Made by a program: the position numbers and the translations under genes. Below, one piece after another: positions 14,270 through 22,510 of a stretch of 37,285 nucleotides of DNA. The notes beneath the pieces are model-generated. The model was not told the origin of the DNA. It ran no database searches and worked only from the letters and a program-made list of their open reading frames with translations. The first letter of the stretch is position 1. The number at the start of each line of letters is the position of its first letter. The DNA comes from Coliplasma sp045538555 (GTDB lineage Bacteria; Bacillota; Clostridia; Oscillospirales; CAG-382): positions 1 to 37,285 of the forward strand of contig JAZSRP010000019.1 in NCBI GenBank assembly GCA_045538555.1, read 5' to 3'.

Positions 14270-15547
14270 TCACTTTGGTTCGATAATGCTCACACATCGG
14301 TTGCGGGTATTGATCACAGTCTGAAACGCCTCAAAACACTCATCAAGCGTGATACTGCGAAGCGTTTCCATAAACTGAAATTCATCAACCCCCAACAGAC
14401 TGTTGGAAATATATGCGTTGACAATATCCTCGGGGCTGTCAAAAAGCAGCATCGCACTTGCATAGGCAGCTTTTTTCTCCCTCAAGAAATCTTGTTTGCC
14501 AAAAAAATGGTTTTTGCGATATTCCAGCTCCTCGGTTATGAGGTCGGCAAGCAGCATCGGATCATCACTGCTGCCTCCGATTCCAAAATAACTGACTCCC
14601 TCATAATTTTCAAAAGAAATGGAAAATCGCTCATTCAACAACTTTGATTCATAATTTTTGCAATAAAAATCACTTGCCCGCCCAAACATCATGGATATCG
14701 CCATCCTGACTGCGGTAGTTTTTTTCAGAGACAAAAGATCCATGCCGATGGGCTTGCATTTATATCCCACTCCAAACAGCGGCGTCGTGACGCAGGCGGT
14801 TTTTTTCAACAGCGGAGTCACCACTTCATCCGGCTCTTTGCCGTAGAGCGTGACGGGGCGTTTTTTGCTGTCGGTCATGGTAAAAATGCTGTCTACCACG
14901 TCCAAAATTTCTTTTGGATCCCGGTGTGTGCATACTGCCAACACCATATTTGAGGGAATGTAAAAGTCCGATGCACAACGCATCAGAATGTCTCTGTTGA
15001 TTTTTTTTACAGATCTTACGGTGCCTCCCGTAGCTTCTCTGACAGGATGCGAAAAATACATCCCCTTCATCAGTTCGGTGCCCACCTGCATTGCAGGTGA
15101 ATCCTCGTACATTCTGATTTCCTCAATGATTATATCCCGCTCTTTTTTTACGGATTCTTCCGTAAAACTGGCGGTTTTTACCGCCTCAAGAAGAACCCTA
15201 AGGTTCTCTGCAAGACATTGGGTACACGAAAAATAAAAACAGGTGCTGTCAAAGGATGTGTATGCGTTGGCATTTCCGCCAAAAAGATCAAACTGTGAAA
15301 AAGCGTCGCCACCGTCAGCGGTCTCAAACATCTTGTGCTCCAAAAAATGAGCACATCCAAAGGGAACCTCAAATTTTTTTCCGTCTGTCAAATATTTGAC
15401 GTCACGAGCGCCAAATCCCACACCCACACCCGCAAACTCAGTGCCAAATTCCTTGGGAATCACCAGCACCCTCATGCCGCTGCTATGGGTGAAATGATGG
15501 TATGTTTCTCTCAACGCAGGATCGTGTTTTGTGAAAAAATCACTCAT
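14270..15547 (-). CDS. M16 family metallopeptidase, YmfH (YfmH)-type
   Basis: This 425-residue protein belongs to the M16 (insulinase/processing-peptidase-like) family and corresponds to the YmfH-type member, listed in databases as EF-P 5-aminopentanol modification-associated protein YfmH. It keeps the inverted zinc motif HFLEH followed by a downstream Glu cluster (IIIEEIRMYED), so it should be an active zinc peptidase, presumably cytoplasmic. Its true start is the ATG at 15547 with AAGGAGGTG; the frame is open 200 bases further upstream but reads through the previous gene. The start overlaps the stop of ymfF by four bases (ATGA), so the two subunits are coupled and probably form a complex. 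The peptide substrate is unknown, and no efp or ymfI is in the window. Confidence 0.88.
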   Translation of the reverse strand: MSDFFTKHDPALRETYHHFTHSSGMRVLVIPKEFGTEFAGVGVGFGARDVKYLTDGKKFEVPFGCAHFLEHKMFETADGGDAFSQFDLFGGNANAYTSFDSTCFYFSCTQCLAENLRVLLEAVKTASFTEESVKKERDIIIEEIRMYEDSPAMQVGTELMKGMYFSHPVREATGGTVRSVKKINRDILMRCASDFYIPSNMVLAVCTHRDPKEILDVVDSIFTMTDSKKRPVTLYGKEPDEVVTPLLKKTACVTTPLFGVGYKCKPIGMDLLSLKKTTAVRMAISMMFGRASDFYCKNYESKLLNERFSISFENYEGVSYFGIGGSSDDPMLLADLITEELEYRKNHFFGKQDFLREKKAAYASAMLLFDSPEDIVNAYISNSLLGVDEFQFMETLRSITLDECFEAFQTVINTRNRCVSIIEPK

Positions 15548-16821
15548 TCCTGCACCTCCTTTTTGGGAGTAAGCACATAAACCGTATCCAGACGCACACC
15601 CTGCGCCACACGCCGAAGCTCTTCGCTTGTCACCGATTCCACAATGGCCATGTTTTCCTCCGGAGTGTGACGTTGTTCCACAAGAGCTTGACCCAAAAGG
15701 TAGAGCATTGTGGACTGAAGTCCTCCCTCGATGCTCTCCCACGTCCGGCACACAGAGCTGCGGGCATTGAAAAACTCTGTAGGTGAAAAATCACCGTTTT
15801 GAATATTCTCAAGCTCTGCCAGTATTGCTTTTTCTGTCACCGACTCATTCCCCGGGGCAACACCGCAGGAAACAAACATGATATTTTTCTTGCTGGGGAT
15901 CTGGCTCTGGCAATAATAACACAATCCCAACTTTTCACGCACGTTGACAAACAGGCGGCTCATAGGGGAGTTCCCCAGCATTTCATCAAAAACCGCCAGT
16001 GCAGCCCGATCCTTTGGGGTGGCAGGTTCCTCGATCCCAAACCCAAGAACCAATATACTTTGGGCTCCCTCCATGCTCTCTGTGACACGCTTTACATCCC
16101 CCTCGGTTTTGTGCAGAACAGAGGTGATGGAGCTGTTGGCACGAGGCGTAAACGGAAGATATTTTTTCAAAAGTGATTCCACGTACGTGGAGTCCGACTC
16201 ACCAACATATACGATTTTTACGGGCGCATCATTGAGACAGATCCTATAAAAATCCAGCAACTCGCTGCCCGTGATATTTTCTACAAGCTCGGTTTTCCCC
16301 GCAGGGTCGGCAAAAAACGGTTCACCCTCACACATGATCTCTCTTGTACGCTTGAGAGCATATGAATGCCGATTCTCGATCACAGACTCGATTTCTTCAA
16401 TCAAAGCGGCTTTTTCGCTCTCAAGATAAACCGGCAAAAACCCTTTGTCATCAACGCACGGGTCAAAAATAATCTCTCCTAACAGTTCAATGCTTTTTTC
16501 CAATACCGCATCACCGTCAAATGCAAAGGAATCACCCAAAACCGACATGTCTACGGTGACCATCAGCGTCTCGCCTCTGCGTCGAACGTATGAATCCACC
16601 GAAAGAGAATACAAGTCGTCCTTGATTTTTGCAAGAGACTGCATGGTGGGATATTTTTTTGTTGCCAAAGAAAGAACGTTTGTGAGCAGAGAAAAGCCCG
16701 ATGCGGTTTTTTGGTCCAGCGGGAGCAAAAACGACACCGTGAGTAACCCTGATTTGAATTTGTCTGTACGGGCGGCAACAAACTCCACACCCGGAAAAAG
16801 ATAATTGCTGTATTGTTCCAT
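15544..16821 (-). CDS. M16-like inactive partner, YmfF (YfmF)-type
   Basis: This 425-residue M16-family protein is the YmfF-type partner of the next gene. It has the general two-lobed M16 pattern (SLLTNVLSLATKK in the first half; RLFVNVREKLGLCYYC in the second), but the HxxEH zinc motif is absent from its N-terminal lobe. It is therefore expected to be a non-catalytic or substrate-binding subunit, as in heterodimeric M16 peptidases. The ATG at 16821 follows CGGAGAA; an in-frame TTG at 16839 would overlap the end of nagB. It lies 14 bp after nagB and overlaps ymfH by four bases. Database names link both proteins to EF-P modification. Confidence 0.85.
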   Translation of the reverse strand: MEQYSNYLFPGVEFVAARTDKFKSGLLTVSFLLPLDQKTASGFSLLTNVLSLATKKYPTMQSLAKIKDDLYSLSVDSYVRRRGETLMVTVDMSVLGDSFAFDGDAVLEKSIELLGEIIFDPCVDDKGFLPVYLESEKAALIEEIESVIENRHSYALKRTREIMCEGEPFFADPAGKTELVENITGSELLDFYRICLNDAPVKIVYVGESDSTYVESLLKKYLPFTPRANSSITSVLHKTEGDVKRVTESMEGAQSILVLGFGIEEPATPKDRAALAVFDEMLGNSPMSRLFVNVREKLGLCYYCQSQIPSKKNIMFVSCGVAPGNESVTEKAILAELENIQNGDFSPTEFFNARSSVCRTWESIEGGLQSTMLYLLGQALVEQRHTPEENMAIVESVTSEELRRVAQGVRLDTVYVLTPKKEVQE

Positions 16822-16835
16822 ATTTCTCCGAAAAA

Positions 16836-17603
16836 TCAAACAAATCGTGCACTGTCAGAATCGAGAAAAAGTTTTGCATTTTTGTGGTGTCTCAGAGCAG
16901 TGGCGGGACATTTTTCTGTGATTTCTCCCAACAGGGTATTTTTTACCGCCTCTGCTTTTGTTTTTGCGGGGACAATACAAAACACCGATCCCGCACTCAT
17001 GAGAGCGGGAACCGTCAGTGTAATGGCACAGGTGGGAACCTGCCCGATGTTTTCAAAGCAGCCGTCGTTCACCTGCTGCATACGGCAGGTGTTGTCAAGA
17101 GTCACCGTTTTTGCAATCTTTTGATCGCAAAACGATGCCGCGTGGGGATCATTGAAAGCGATATGTCCGTTTTCACCAATACCCATAACAACAATATCAC
17201 ACGGAAAATTTTTTATCAATTCTCCGTATCGCGCACATTCTGACTCCGGGTCAGATGCAGTGCTGTCCATAAGATTGACGCTCTTGAAAGGAACAAGATC
17301 AAAGATGGCTTTTTTTAAAAAATTTCCAAACCCTTGAGGAGCGTCCTCGGAAAGCCCGATATATTCATCCATATGAAACGCATTTATACGGTCCCAAGGA
17401 ATACGGACGTCTGCCACTAAGCAACTCAAAAAATCGCTCTGGCTGGGAGCCGCGGCAAAAATCATATTGATGCTTTCCTTTTCTGTCAACAGGCGCAGTA
17501 TCTCCTCTGACACAAGACGTGCGGAATACTCTCCCATCTCCTGACGGGTTTCAAAGGCAACATATTCCAAAAAATCGACTTTACCGGATTTTATGATTCC
17601 CAT
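16836..17603 (-). CDS. nagB: Glucosamine-6-phosphate deaminase NagB
   Basis: NagB converts glucosamine-6-phosphate to fructose-6-phosphate and ammonia, the committed step that sends amino sugars into glycolysis. The 255-residue length suits the shorter Gram-positive type. Key segments are FHMDEYIGL, which carries the catalytic Asp, MGIGENGHIAFNDP, with the His and Glu of the active site, and a C-terminal ATALRHHKNAK stretch. The start at 17603 follows GAAAGGTAAA. It is six bases after nagA, giving the standard deacetylase-deaminase pair for N-acetylglucosamine use or peptidoglycan recycling. No NagR-type regulator or sugar transporter gene is adjacent, and the pair is embedded in a larger run of unrelated functions. 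Confidence 0.95.
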   Translation of the reverse strand: MGIIKSGKVDFLEYVAFETRQEMGEYSARLVSEEILRLLTEKESINMIFAAAPSQSDFLSCLVADVRIPWDRINAFHMDEYIGLSEDAPQGFGNFLKKAIFDLVPFKSVNLMDSTASDPESECARYGELIKNFPCDIVVMGIGENGHIAFNDPHAASFCDQKIAKTVTLDNTCRMQQVNDGCFENIGQVPTCAITLTVPALMSAGSVFCIVPAKTKAEAVKNTLLGEITEKCPATALRHHKNAKLFLDSDSARFV

Positions 17604-17609
17604 GATTTT

Positions 17610-18767
17610 TTACCTTTCAAATACGGTTTTTCCGCCAATAACTGTTTTTTCCACCTTTATATCACTGTCAAAAACCACAATATCGGCTCGTTTTCCTTTT
17701 TTGAGGGTTCCTCTGTCGGTCATTCCGGCCATACGTGCAGGGGTCTCGGTCATCATTGTCACTGCCTGGCAAAGAGTTGCTCCGGCTTTCACAGCATTTT
17801 TTACAAGAACATCGCAGGTGGCAACGCTTCCCGCAAATGCATTTCCTCCGGGCATTTTTGCCACGCCGTCCTCCACGTAGCATTCCTGTCCGTTTTTCAG
17901 AGAGCCCAGCAGAGTTTTTCCCTCCGTCATGCCTGCTCCGCGCATCGCATCGGTAACAAGAGCACATTTGCCGACGCCTTTTGATTTGAAAACCAATCCC
18001 AAAATCGAAAGCGGCAGGTGCTTTGCGTCAGCAATAACCTCCACCTGCAGGTCGTCAATAATATACCCGCTCTCGATCATACCCGGAATTCGATAACCGC
18101 TTTTTCTGGTCATTCCGCTCATTCCGCTATAAAAATGAGTCAGAACGGAAAATCCGTTTTTGAACCCCTCCTCAACCTCACAAAGGGTGGCATCAGAGTG
18201 GCCCATTGAGGCAAGAATACCTCTTTTTTTAAGTTCGTTGCCCAGCTCAAGTGCGTTTTCCAGTTCGGGTGCCACCGACCAACGGGCGATCAGCCCCTCC
18301 CCGTGGGAAAGTATTTTTTTCCAATGCTCACGCACGGGTAATCTGAGATATGCAGGGTCCTGCGCCCCCGCTTGTTTTTTTGAAAAATAAGGCCCCTCAA
18401 GATGAAGTCCAAAAAACATATCTCCAAAAATCGGGTCCGTTTTCACCTGCCGAAAGATTTCAAATGCCAAAAAAAGCTCTTCATCCGGGCAGGTAAGCGT
18501 GGTGGGCAGAAAGGCAGTTGTACCGTGAGCAGTGTGAAGCTCTGCAGCACCCAAAAATGCCTCTCTGCTTCCATCCATAAAATCATGTCCTCCTCCGCCG
18601 TGAACGTGAATGTCCACAAAGCCGGGTGAAATGAACAGATCCGTAGTTTTTTCGTATTTTGAACAGGGCGCGATCTCTGTGATCACTCCGTTTTGAAAGC
18701 TGATGCGATGGTGTTTCAATACAAGGTCGGATGTGATAATATTTCCCGTCAGAGCTTGTTTACTCAT
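17610..18767 (-). CDS. nagA: N-acetylglucosamine-6-phosphate deacetylase NagA
   Basis: NagA removes the acetyl group from N-acetylglucosamine-6-phosphate, feeding NagB. The 385-residue protein is an amidohydrolase-superfamily TIM barrel with a small beta-domain built from both ends. The metal and active-site region shows PGFVDIHVHGGGGHDFMD, GLHLEGPYF with its metal-binding Glu, MGHSDAT, LTHFYSGMSG with its conserved His and LVTDAMRGAGM with the catalytic Asp. The C-terminal GKRADIVVFD strand returns to the beta-domain. Its start overlaps the end of ispF by eight bases (ATGAGTAA), and nagB follows after six bases. The link to ispDF is positional only. Confidence 0.95.
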   Translation of the reverse strand: MSKQALTGNIITSDLVLKHHRISFQNGVITEIAPCSKYEKTTDLFISPGFVDIHVHGGGGHDFMDGSREAFLGAAELHTAHGTTAFLPTTLTCPDEELFLAFEIFRQVKTDPIFGDMFFGLHLEGPYFSKKQAGAQDPAYLRLPVREHWKKILSHGEGLIARWSVAPELENALELGNELKKRGILASMGHSDATLCEVEEGFKNGFSVLTHFYSGMSGMTRKSGYRIPGMIESGYIIDDLQVEVIADAKHLPLSILGLVFKSKGVGKCALVTDAMRGAGMTEGKTLLGSLKNGQECYVEDGVAKMPGGNAFAGSVATCDVLVKNAVKAGATLCQAVTMMTETPARMAGMTDRGTLKKGKRADIVVFDSDIKVEKTVIGGKTVFER

Positions 18768-19233
18768 CGATCACGGCAACCGCTGTTGCGGCAATACCTT
18801 CCTCCCTGCCCGAAAATCCGAGGCCCTCCTCGGTGGTGGCTTTTATACTCACCGCTCCGATGCCCATTCCCAGAGCAGAAGCGATGTTTCGGCGCATCTG
18901 CTCAATATAGGGCGCAAGACGGGGCTTTTGGGCAATAATCGTGGCATCAATATTGTTGATATTGCACTGCATTGTAGCCAGAAGTTTTCCCACCTCAATG
19001 AGCAGCAAAACAGAGCTGATATCCTTGTATTTTGGGTCAGAGTCGGGAAACCTGCGTCCCACGTCGCCAAGTGCCGCAGCACCCAGCAGCGCATCGCAAA
19101 TGGCGTGGATCAGCACGTCTGCGTCGGAGTGACCCAAAAGTCCCGTAGGGTGCGGTATCTCCACTCCGCCGAGAATCAGCTTTCTGCCCTCCACAAGTCT
19201 GTGTACATCATATCCCTGTCCAACACGGATCAT
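18760..19233 (-). CDS. ispF: 2-C-methyl-D-erythritol 2,4-cyclodiphosphate synthase IspF
   Basis: IspF catalyses the fifth step of the MEP isoprenoid pathway, cyclising CDP-methylerythritol phosphate with loss of CMP. The 157-residue length is standard for this homotrimer. The zinc ligands are in GYDVHR (D8, H10) and GHSDADVLIHAI (around H42). GDVGRRFPDSDPKYK forms the substrate loop, and KATTEEGLGFSGREEGIAA is the C-terminal signature. It lies 23 bp after ispD, as in many bacteria where the two are adjacent or fused, and its stop overlaps the start of nagA by eight bases. Confidence 0.97.
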   Translation of the reverse strand: MIRVGQGYDVHRLVEGRKLILGGVEIPHPTGLLGHSDADVLIHAICDALLGAAALGDVGRRFPDSDPKYKDISSVLLLIEVGKLLATMQCNINNIDATIIAQKPRLAPYIEQMRRNIASALGMGIGAVSIKATTEEGLGFSGREEGIAATAVAVIDE

Positions 19234-19256
19234 ATCTTCTGCTCCTTTGTAAATTG

Positions 19257-19964
19257 TTATTTTTCCCTGTCTTTTTCTTTCAAAAATCTGATGGCTCTTG
19301 CCAGCATTATATCCGATGGAGTGGTAAGCTTGATATTGTCGGAGGGTGTCTCCTCATACACGCATCGCACTCCAAAGGATTCCAACATTCCGCAATCGTC
19401 GGTATAGATCTCCTTTTTTGACCTTGCCGTAGCGTATGCTCTGAAGAACAGGTCTCGGTCAAAGCACTGGGGAGTCATAATGGCCCTCAGTTTGTCTCTG
19501 ACGGGGGTATAGATCTTTTTATTCTCCTCGTCCACGTACCTTATTGTATCCGAAACACGGCAACAAGCAGTAGCGCATCCCGTCTCATGAGCGGCACGTA
19601 TAACTGTGTTGATGGTATCAGCGGTAACAAAAGGACGGGCGCAGTCGTGCACGCAGGCAAACCGAACCTTGTCAGGCATTGCGTTCACGCCCAAAAACAC
19701 AGAGTCTCCTCTGGTTTTTCCGCCAGATACAAGGGTGATCTTTTTTGTCTGCTTTATGGCAGAAACTGCTTTTTTTATCTCGGTATCTTCGGGGGGAGTA
19801 ACAATAACCAGCTCACAAACCTCTGACTCAAAAAACGCCTCCACAACGTATTGAAGCAGCGTTTTTTGTCCCAGCTTGATCAACGGTTTTGATACTCCGC
19901 CCATTCTTGTTCCGCCTCCTGCGGCAACGATCACTCCGCAGGCGGTGTCAGTCCTGATATCCAT
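19257..19964 (-). CDS. ispD: 2-C-methyl-D-erythritol 4-phosphate cytidylyltransferase IspD
   Basis: IspD transfers CMP from CTP to methylerythritol phosphate, the third MEP-pathway step. From the chosen start the protein has 235 residues, close to the family norm. The nucleotide-binding signature VIVAAGGGTRMGG lies near residue 12; VSGGKTRGDSV and CVHDCARPFV are further family motifs. Two starts are possible: ATG at 19964, preferred because it gives the usual short N-terminus, and ATG at 19988, which adds eight residues. Neither has a strong ribosome site. Both overlap the end of the oxidoreductase gamma-subunit gene (by 17 or 41 bases), suggesting translational coupling to it. Confidence 0.94.
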   Translation of the reverse strand: MDIRTDTACGVIVAAGGGTRMGGVSKPLIKLGQKTLLQYVVEAFFESEVCELVIVTPPEDTEIKKAVSAIKQTKKITLVSGGKTRGDSVFLGVNAMPDKVRFACVHDCARPFVTADTINTVIRAAHETGCATACCRVSDTIRYVDEENKKIYTPVRDKLRAIMTPQCFDRDLFFRAYATARSKKEIYTDDCGMLESFGVRCVYEETPSDNIKLTTPSDIMLARAIRFLKEKDREK

Positions 19965-20481
19965 ATCCCAGCTCAAAGGCCTTTTCATTCAACTCAGCCA
20001 GCTCGGGCTTGGATTTGGGAGCGGAAGCACGAAGACATTCTTTGAAATACTCTCCGTCAAAAATCCCGGTCTTTTTCACAAGATAGCCCAGCACGATAAC
20101 ATTGGCAAGCTTTGAAAATCCGTTGTCGTTTGCCAGCTGTGTGGCAGGGATATAATATGCATTGACATCCTTGCGAGAGGTCTCCACATCGATCAGTGAG
20201 CTGTCAATAACGATGGCTCCGTTGGGCACTACTCTGGACTCAAATTTGAGCAGTGAGGGCTTGTTCATTGCCACCAATATATCGGGAGAGGTAACAAGAG
20301 GAGAGCCGATAGGTTCATCATCGATATTGACGGAGCAATTGCAGGTACCACCGCGCATTTCGGGGCCGTAGGAAGGAAGCCAGCTGACCTGTTTTCCGCC
20401 CTTCATGCCTGCAAGAACAAGCTGTTTGCCTGCAAACAGGATTCCCTGTCCGCCAAATCCGGCAAGAAGAATTGCACTCAT
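19948..20481 (-). CDS. 2-oxoacid:ferredoxin oxidoreductase, gamma subunit
   Basis: This 177-residue protein is the gamma subunit of a ferredoxin-dependent 2-oxoacid oxidoreductase. It opens with GFGGQGILFAGKQL, and SYGPEMRGGTCNC is the family signature. The subunit helps form the coenzyme A-binding part of the complex. It is the last of four genes in the order delta, alpha, beta, gamma, and its start overlaps the beta-subunit stop by four bases (ATGA). The set belongs to the 2-oxoisovalerate or 2-oxoglutarate type (VOR/KOR); the preferred substrate cannot be read from the sequence. Confidence 0.92.
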   Translation of the reverse strand: MSAILLAGFGGQGILFAGKQLVLAGMKGGKQVSWLPSYGPEMRGGTCNCSVNIDDEPIGSPLVTSPDILVAMNKPSLLKFESRVVPNGAIVIDSSLIDVETSRKDVNAYYIPATQLANDNGFSKLANVIVLGYLVKKTGIFDGEYFKECLRASAPKSKPELAELNEKAFELGYGYQD

Positions 20482-21227
20482 TTTGTTTCCTCCTTTGTGA
20501 TATCCTTGTATACGCCCAGAGGATAGTGAGACATCATATTCTCACGCAGCCACTCCAGTGCCTTGTCGGGAGCAAGCCCCCAGTTGGTGGGACAGGTGGA
20601 AAGAACCTCAATGATCGAGAGGCCTTTTTTTGCCTGCTGGAGCTCAAATCCCTTTTTGATTGCTTTTTTTGCAGCAACAACATTCTTTACACAATCCACA
20701 GAAACTCGCTCTGCGTATGCCACACCGTCAAGAGTTGCCATCATTTCACAAACTCTGATGGGGTTGCCCTGAATTTCTCTGATTCTGCCATAAGGAGAGG
20801 TGGTGGAAACCTGACCCAGCAGAGTAGTGGGTGCCATCTGTCCGCCGGTCATTCCGTATATTGCGTTGTTGACAAAAATGATGGTGAGGTTTTCGCCTCT
20901 GGTGCCCACGTGTACAGTCTCTGCGGTACCGATGGCGGCAAGGTCGCCGTCGCCCTGATAGGTAAACACTGTCAGCTCGGGGTGAGCACGCTTGACACCG
21001 GTGGCAACGGCAGGAGCTCTGCCGTGTGGTGCCTCGATCATGTCACAGTTGAAATAATTGTATGCAAACACAGAGCATCCTACGGGAGCGATACCAACGG
21101 TGGTGTCCTCCACGCCAAGCTCGTCAATAACCTCGGCAACCAAACGGTGAATGATACCGTGGGTGCAACCGGGGCAGTAATGAAAAGGCGCATCTGTCAG
21201 CGCGTGCGGTTTTTTGAAAACGATCAT
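20478..21227 (-). CDS. 2-oxoacid:ferredoxin oxidoreductase, beta (TPP) subunit
   Basis: This 249-residue subunit binds thiamine diphosphate. The cofactor motif starts at GDGDLAAIG and continues to the Asn of VNNAIYGMTGGQ. HYCPGCTHG near the N-terminus has cysteines in the family position for the proximal 4Fe-4S cluster; PVGCS is also conserved. The enzyme oxidatively decarboxylates a 2-oxoacid to the acyl-CoA and reduces ferredoxin, or runs in reverse for amino-acid synthesis. Its start overlaps the alpha-subunit stop by four bases, and it overlaps the gamma gene by four, so all are coupled in translation. Confidence 0.94.
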   Translation of the reverse strand: MIVFKKPHALTDAPFHYCPGCTHGIIHRLVAEVIDELGVEDTTVGIAPVGCSVFAYNYFNCDMIEAPHGRAPAVATGVKRAHPELTVFTYQGDGDLAAIGTAETVHVGTRGENLTIIFVNNAIYGMTGGQMAPTTLLGQVSTTSPYGRIREIQGNPIRVCEMMATLDGVAYAERVSVDCVKNVVAAKKAIKKGFELQQAKKGLSIIEVLSTCPTNWGLAPDKALEWLRENMMSHYPLGVYKDITKEETK

Positions 21228-22291
21228 TTTGCAGTTCCTCCCGCATATTCTTTGATTTTTTCGAGTATCTCCTCGGGAGAAGGAATCATTCCGCCCGTTC
21301 TTCCAAAATGATAGACGCTCTTTTTACAGTTGATGGCAACCTTGATATCATTGACCATCTGTCCCATGTTCATCTCAACAGACAGGAAACAGTTTGCTTT
21401 GTCAGCAAGGGATTCCAGCTGCTTTGAGGGGAATGGATAAAGTGTGATAGGTCTGAAAAGTCCTGCCTTGATGCCCATTTTTCTGGCATTGCGGACAGCG
21501 GTTTTTGCAATACGGGAGGTGATACCGTAGGCAACGAGAATGATATCTGCATCCTCGGTGAGGTACTCCTCGTATTTGACCTCGGTCTCCTCAATGGTCT
21601 TGTATTTTTCAAAACGCTCAACAACGGTCTTTTCAAGTGTTTCGGGTTCGATATAAAGAGAGTTGACAATGTTGTGAACACGCTTTCCGCCGTGGCCGCG
21701 ACACGCCCAGGTTTTCTCAGGGATCTCACGAACGGGCTTTGCCTCAAAATCAACCGGCTCCATCATCTGACCCAGTGCACCGTCTGCAATGATCATACAG
21801 GGCATACGATAAATATCTGCAAGGTCAAATGCCTCTCCCGTAAGAGAAGCCATCTCCTGTACGGAGTTGGGAGCAAGAACAATAATATGTCCGTCGCCGT
21901 GGCCGAGAGCTTTTGTTGCCTGATTGTAGTCGCTCTGTGCGGGCTGGATACCGCCAAGTCCGGGGCCGCCTCTCTGCACGTTTACGATAACACAGGGAAG
22001 GTCAGAACCGATTATGTAAGAGATTCCCTCGCTTTTGAGACTGATTCCGGGAGACGAGGAGCTGGTGATAACTCTCTCGCCGGTGGATGCTGCACCCAAA
22101 ACCATATTGATTGCCGCAACTTCACTCTCTGCCTGAAGGGAAAGGCCGCCTCTCTTGGGCATATTTTTTGCCATATACTCGCTCAGCTCTGTCTGAGGAG
22201 TTATGGGATAACCGAAAAACAGCTTGCAGCCGGCTCTGATAGCCGCCTCGGCAATTGCCTCATTGCCTTTCATCAAAAGCTTTTCAGCCAT
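21224..22291 (-). CDS. vorB: 2-oxoacid:ferredoxin oxidoreductase, alpha subunit (VorB-like)
   Basis: This 355-residue subunit corresponds to the proteins usually labelled 3-methyl-2-oxobutanoate dehydrogenase subunit VorB, or KorA in other schemes. Characteristic segments are MKGNEAIAEAA at the N-terminus, FFGYPITPQTELSEYMA, LQAESEVAAINMVLGAA and SSSSPGISLKSEGI; RGGPGLGG and QSDYNQA follow. It contains the pyrimidine-binding half of the TPP site and domains that contact the beta subunit. The ATG at 22291 shares one base with the ferredoxin stop codon (TAATG). VOR activity on branched-chain 2-oxoacids is the best guess from naming in related genomes; 2-oxoglutarate is the main alternative. Confidence 0.9.
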   Translation of the reverse strand: MAEKLLMKGNEAIAEAAIRAGCKLFFGYPITPQTELSEYMAKNMPKRGGLSLQAESEVAAINMVLGAASTGERVITSSSSPGISLKSEGISYIIGSDLPCVIVNVQRGGPGLGGIQPAQSDYNQATKALGHGDGHIIVLAPNSVQEMASLTGEAFDLADIYRMPCMIIADGALGQMMEPVDFEAKPVREIPEKTWACRGHGGKRVHNIVNSLYIEPETLEKTVVERFEKYKTIEETEVKYEEYLTEDADIILVAYGITSRIAKTAVRNARKMGIKAGLFRPITLYPFPSKQLESLADKANCFLSVEMNMGQMVNDIKVAINCKKSVYHFGRTGGMIPSPEEILEKIKEYAGGTAK

Positions 22292-22506
22292 TATTTATCA
22301 CCTCTTTCTACAGTAATAACAACGTCGGGACACATGGTTGCACACATTGCGCAGGCAATACATTTGTCCGTCTCAATAACGGTGGCGGGGTGGTAGCCCT
22401 TTGCGTTGAGCTTTTGCTTGTCAAGAAAAACGATTTTTTTGGGACAAGCCAAAACGCAGAGTCCGCATCCCTTGCAAAGTTCTTGGTTGAATGTGACTTT
22501 GTTCAT
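22291..22506 (-). CDS. 2-oxoacid oxidoreductase delta subunit, 2[4Fe-4S] ferredoxin
   Basis: This 71-residue protein is a small ferredoxin with two CxxCxxCxxxCP motifs (CKGCGLCVLACP and CIACAMCATMCP), each binding one 4Fe-4S cluster. As the first gene of the delta-alpha-beta-gamma set it is the electron-transfer subunit linking the TPP site to external ferredoxin. The ATG at 22506 follows AGAGGA; the frame is open to 22527, but that would overlap the upstream gene. It lies four bases after the P-loop ATPase gene. Confidence 0.93.
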   Translation of the reverse strand: MNKVTFNQELCKGCGLCVLACPKKIVFLDKQKLNAKGYHPATVIETDKCIACAMCATMCPDVVITVERGDK

Positions 22507-22510
22507 TTTT

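Noticed and set aside
15548..15751. N-terminal extension of the YmfH-type peptidase
   Set aside because: It is out of frame within ymfF, Gly/Ser/Cys-rich and not family-like; the ATGA overlap with AAGGAGGTG fixes the start at 15547.
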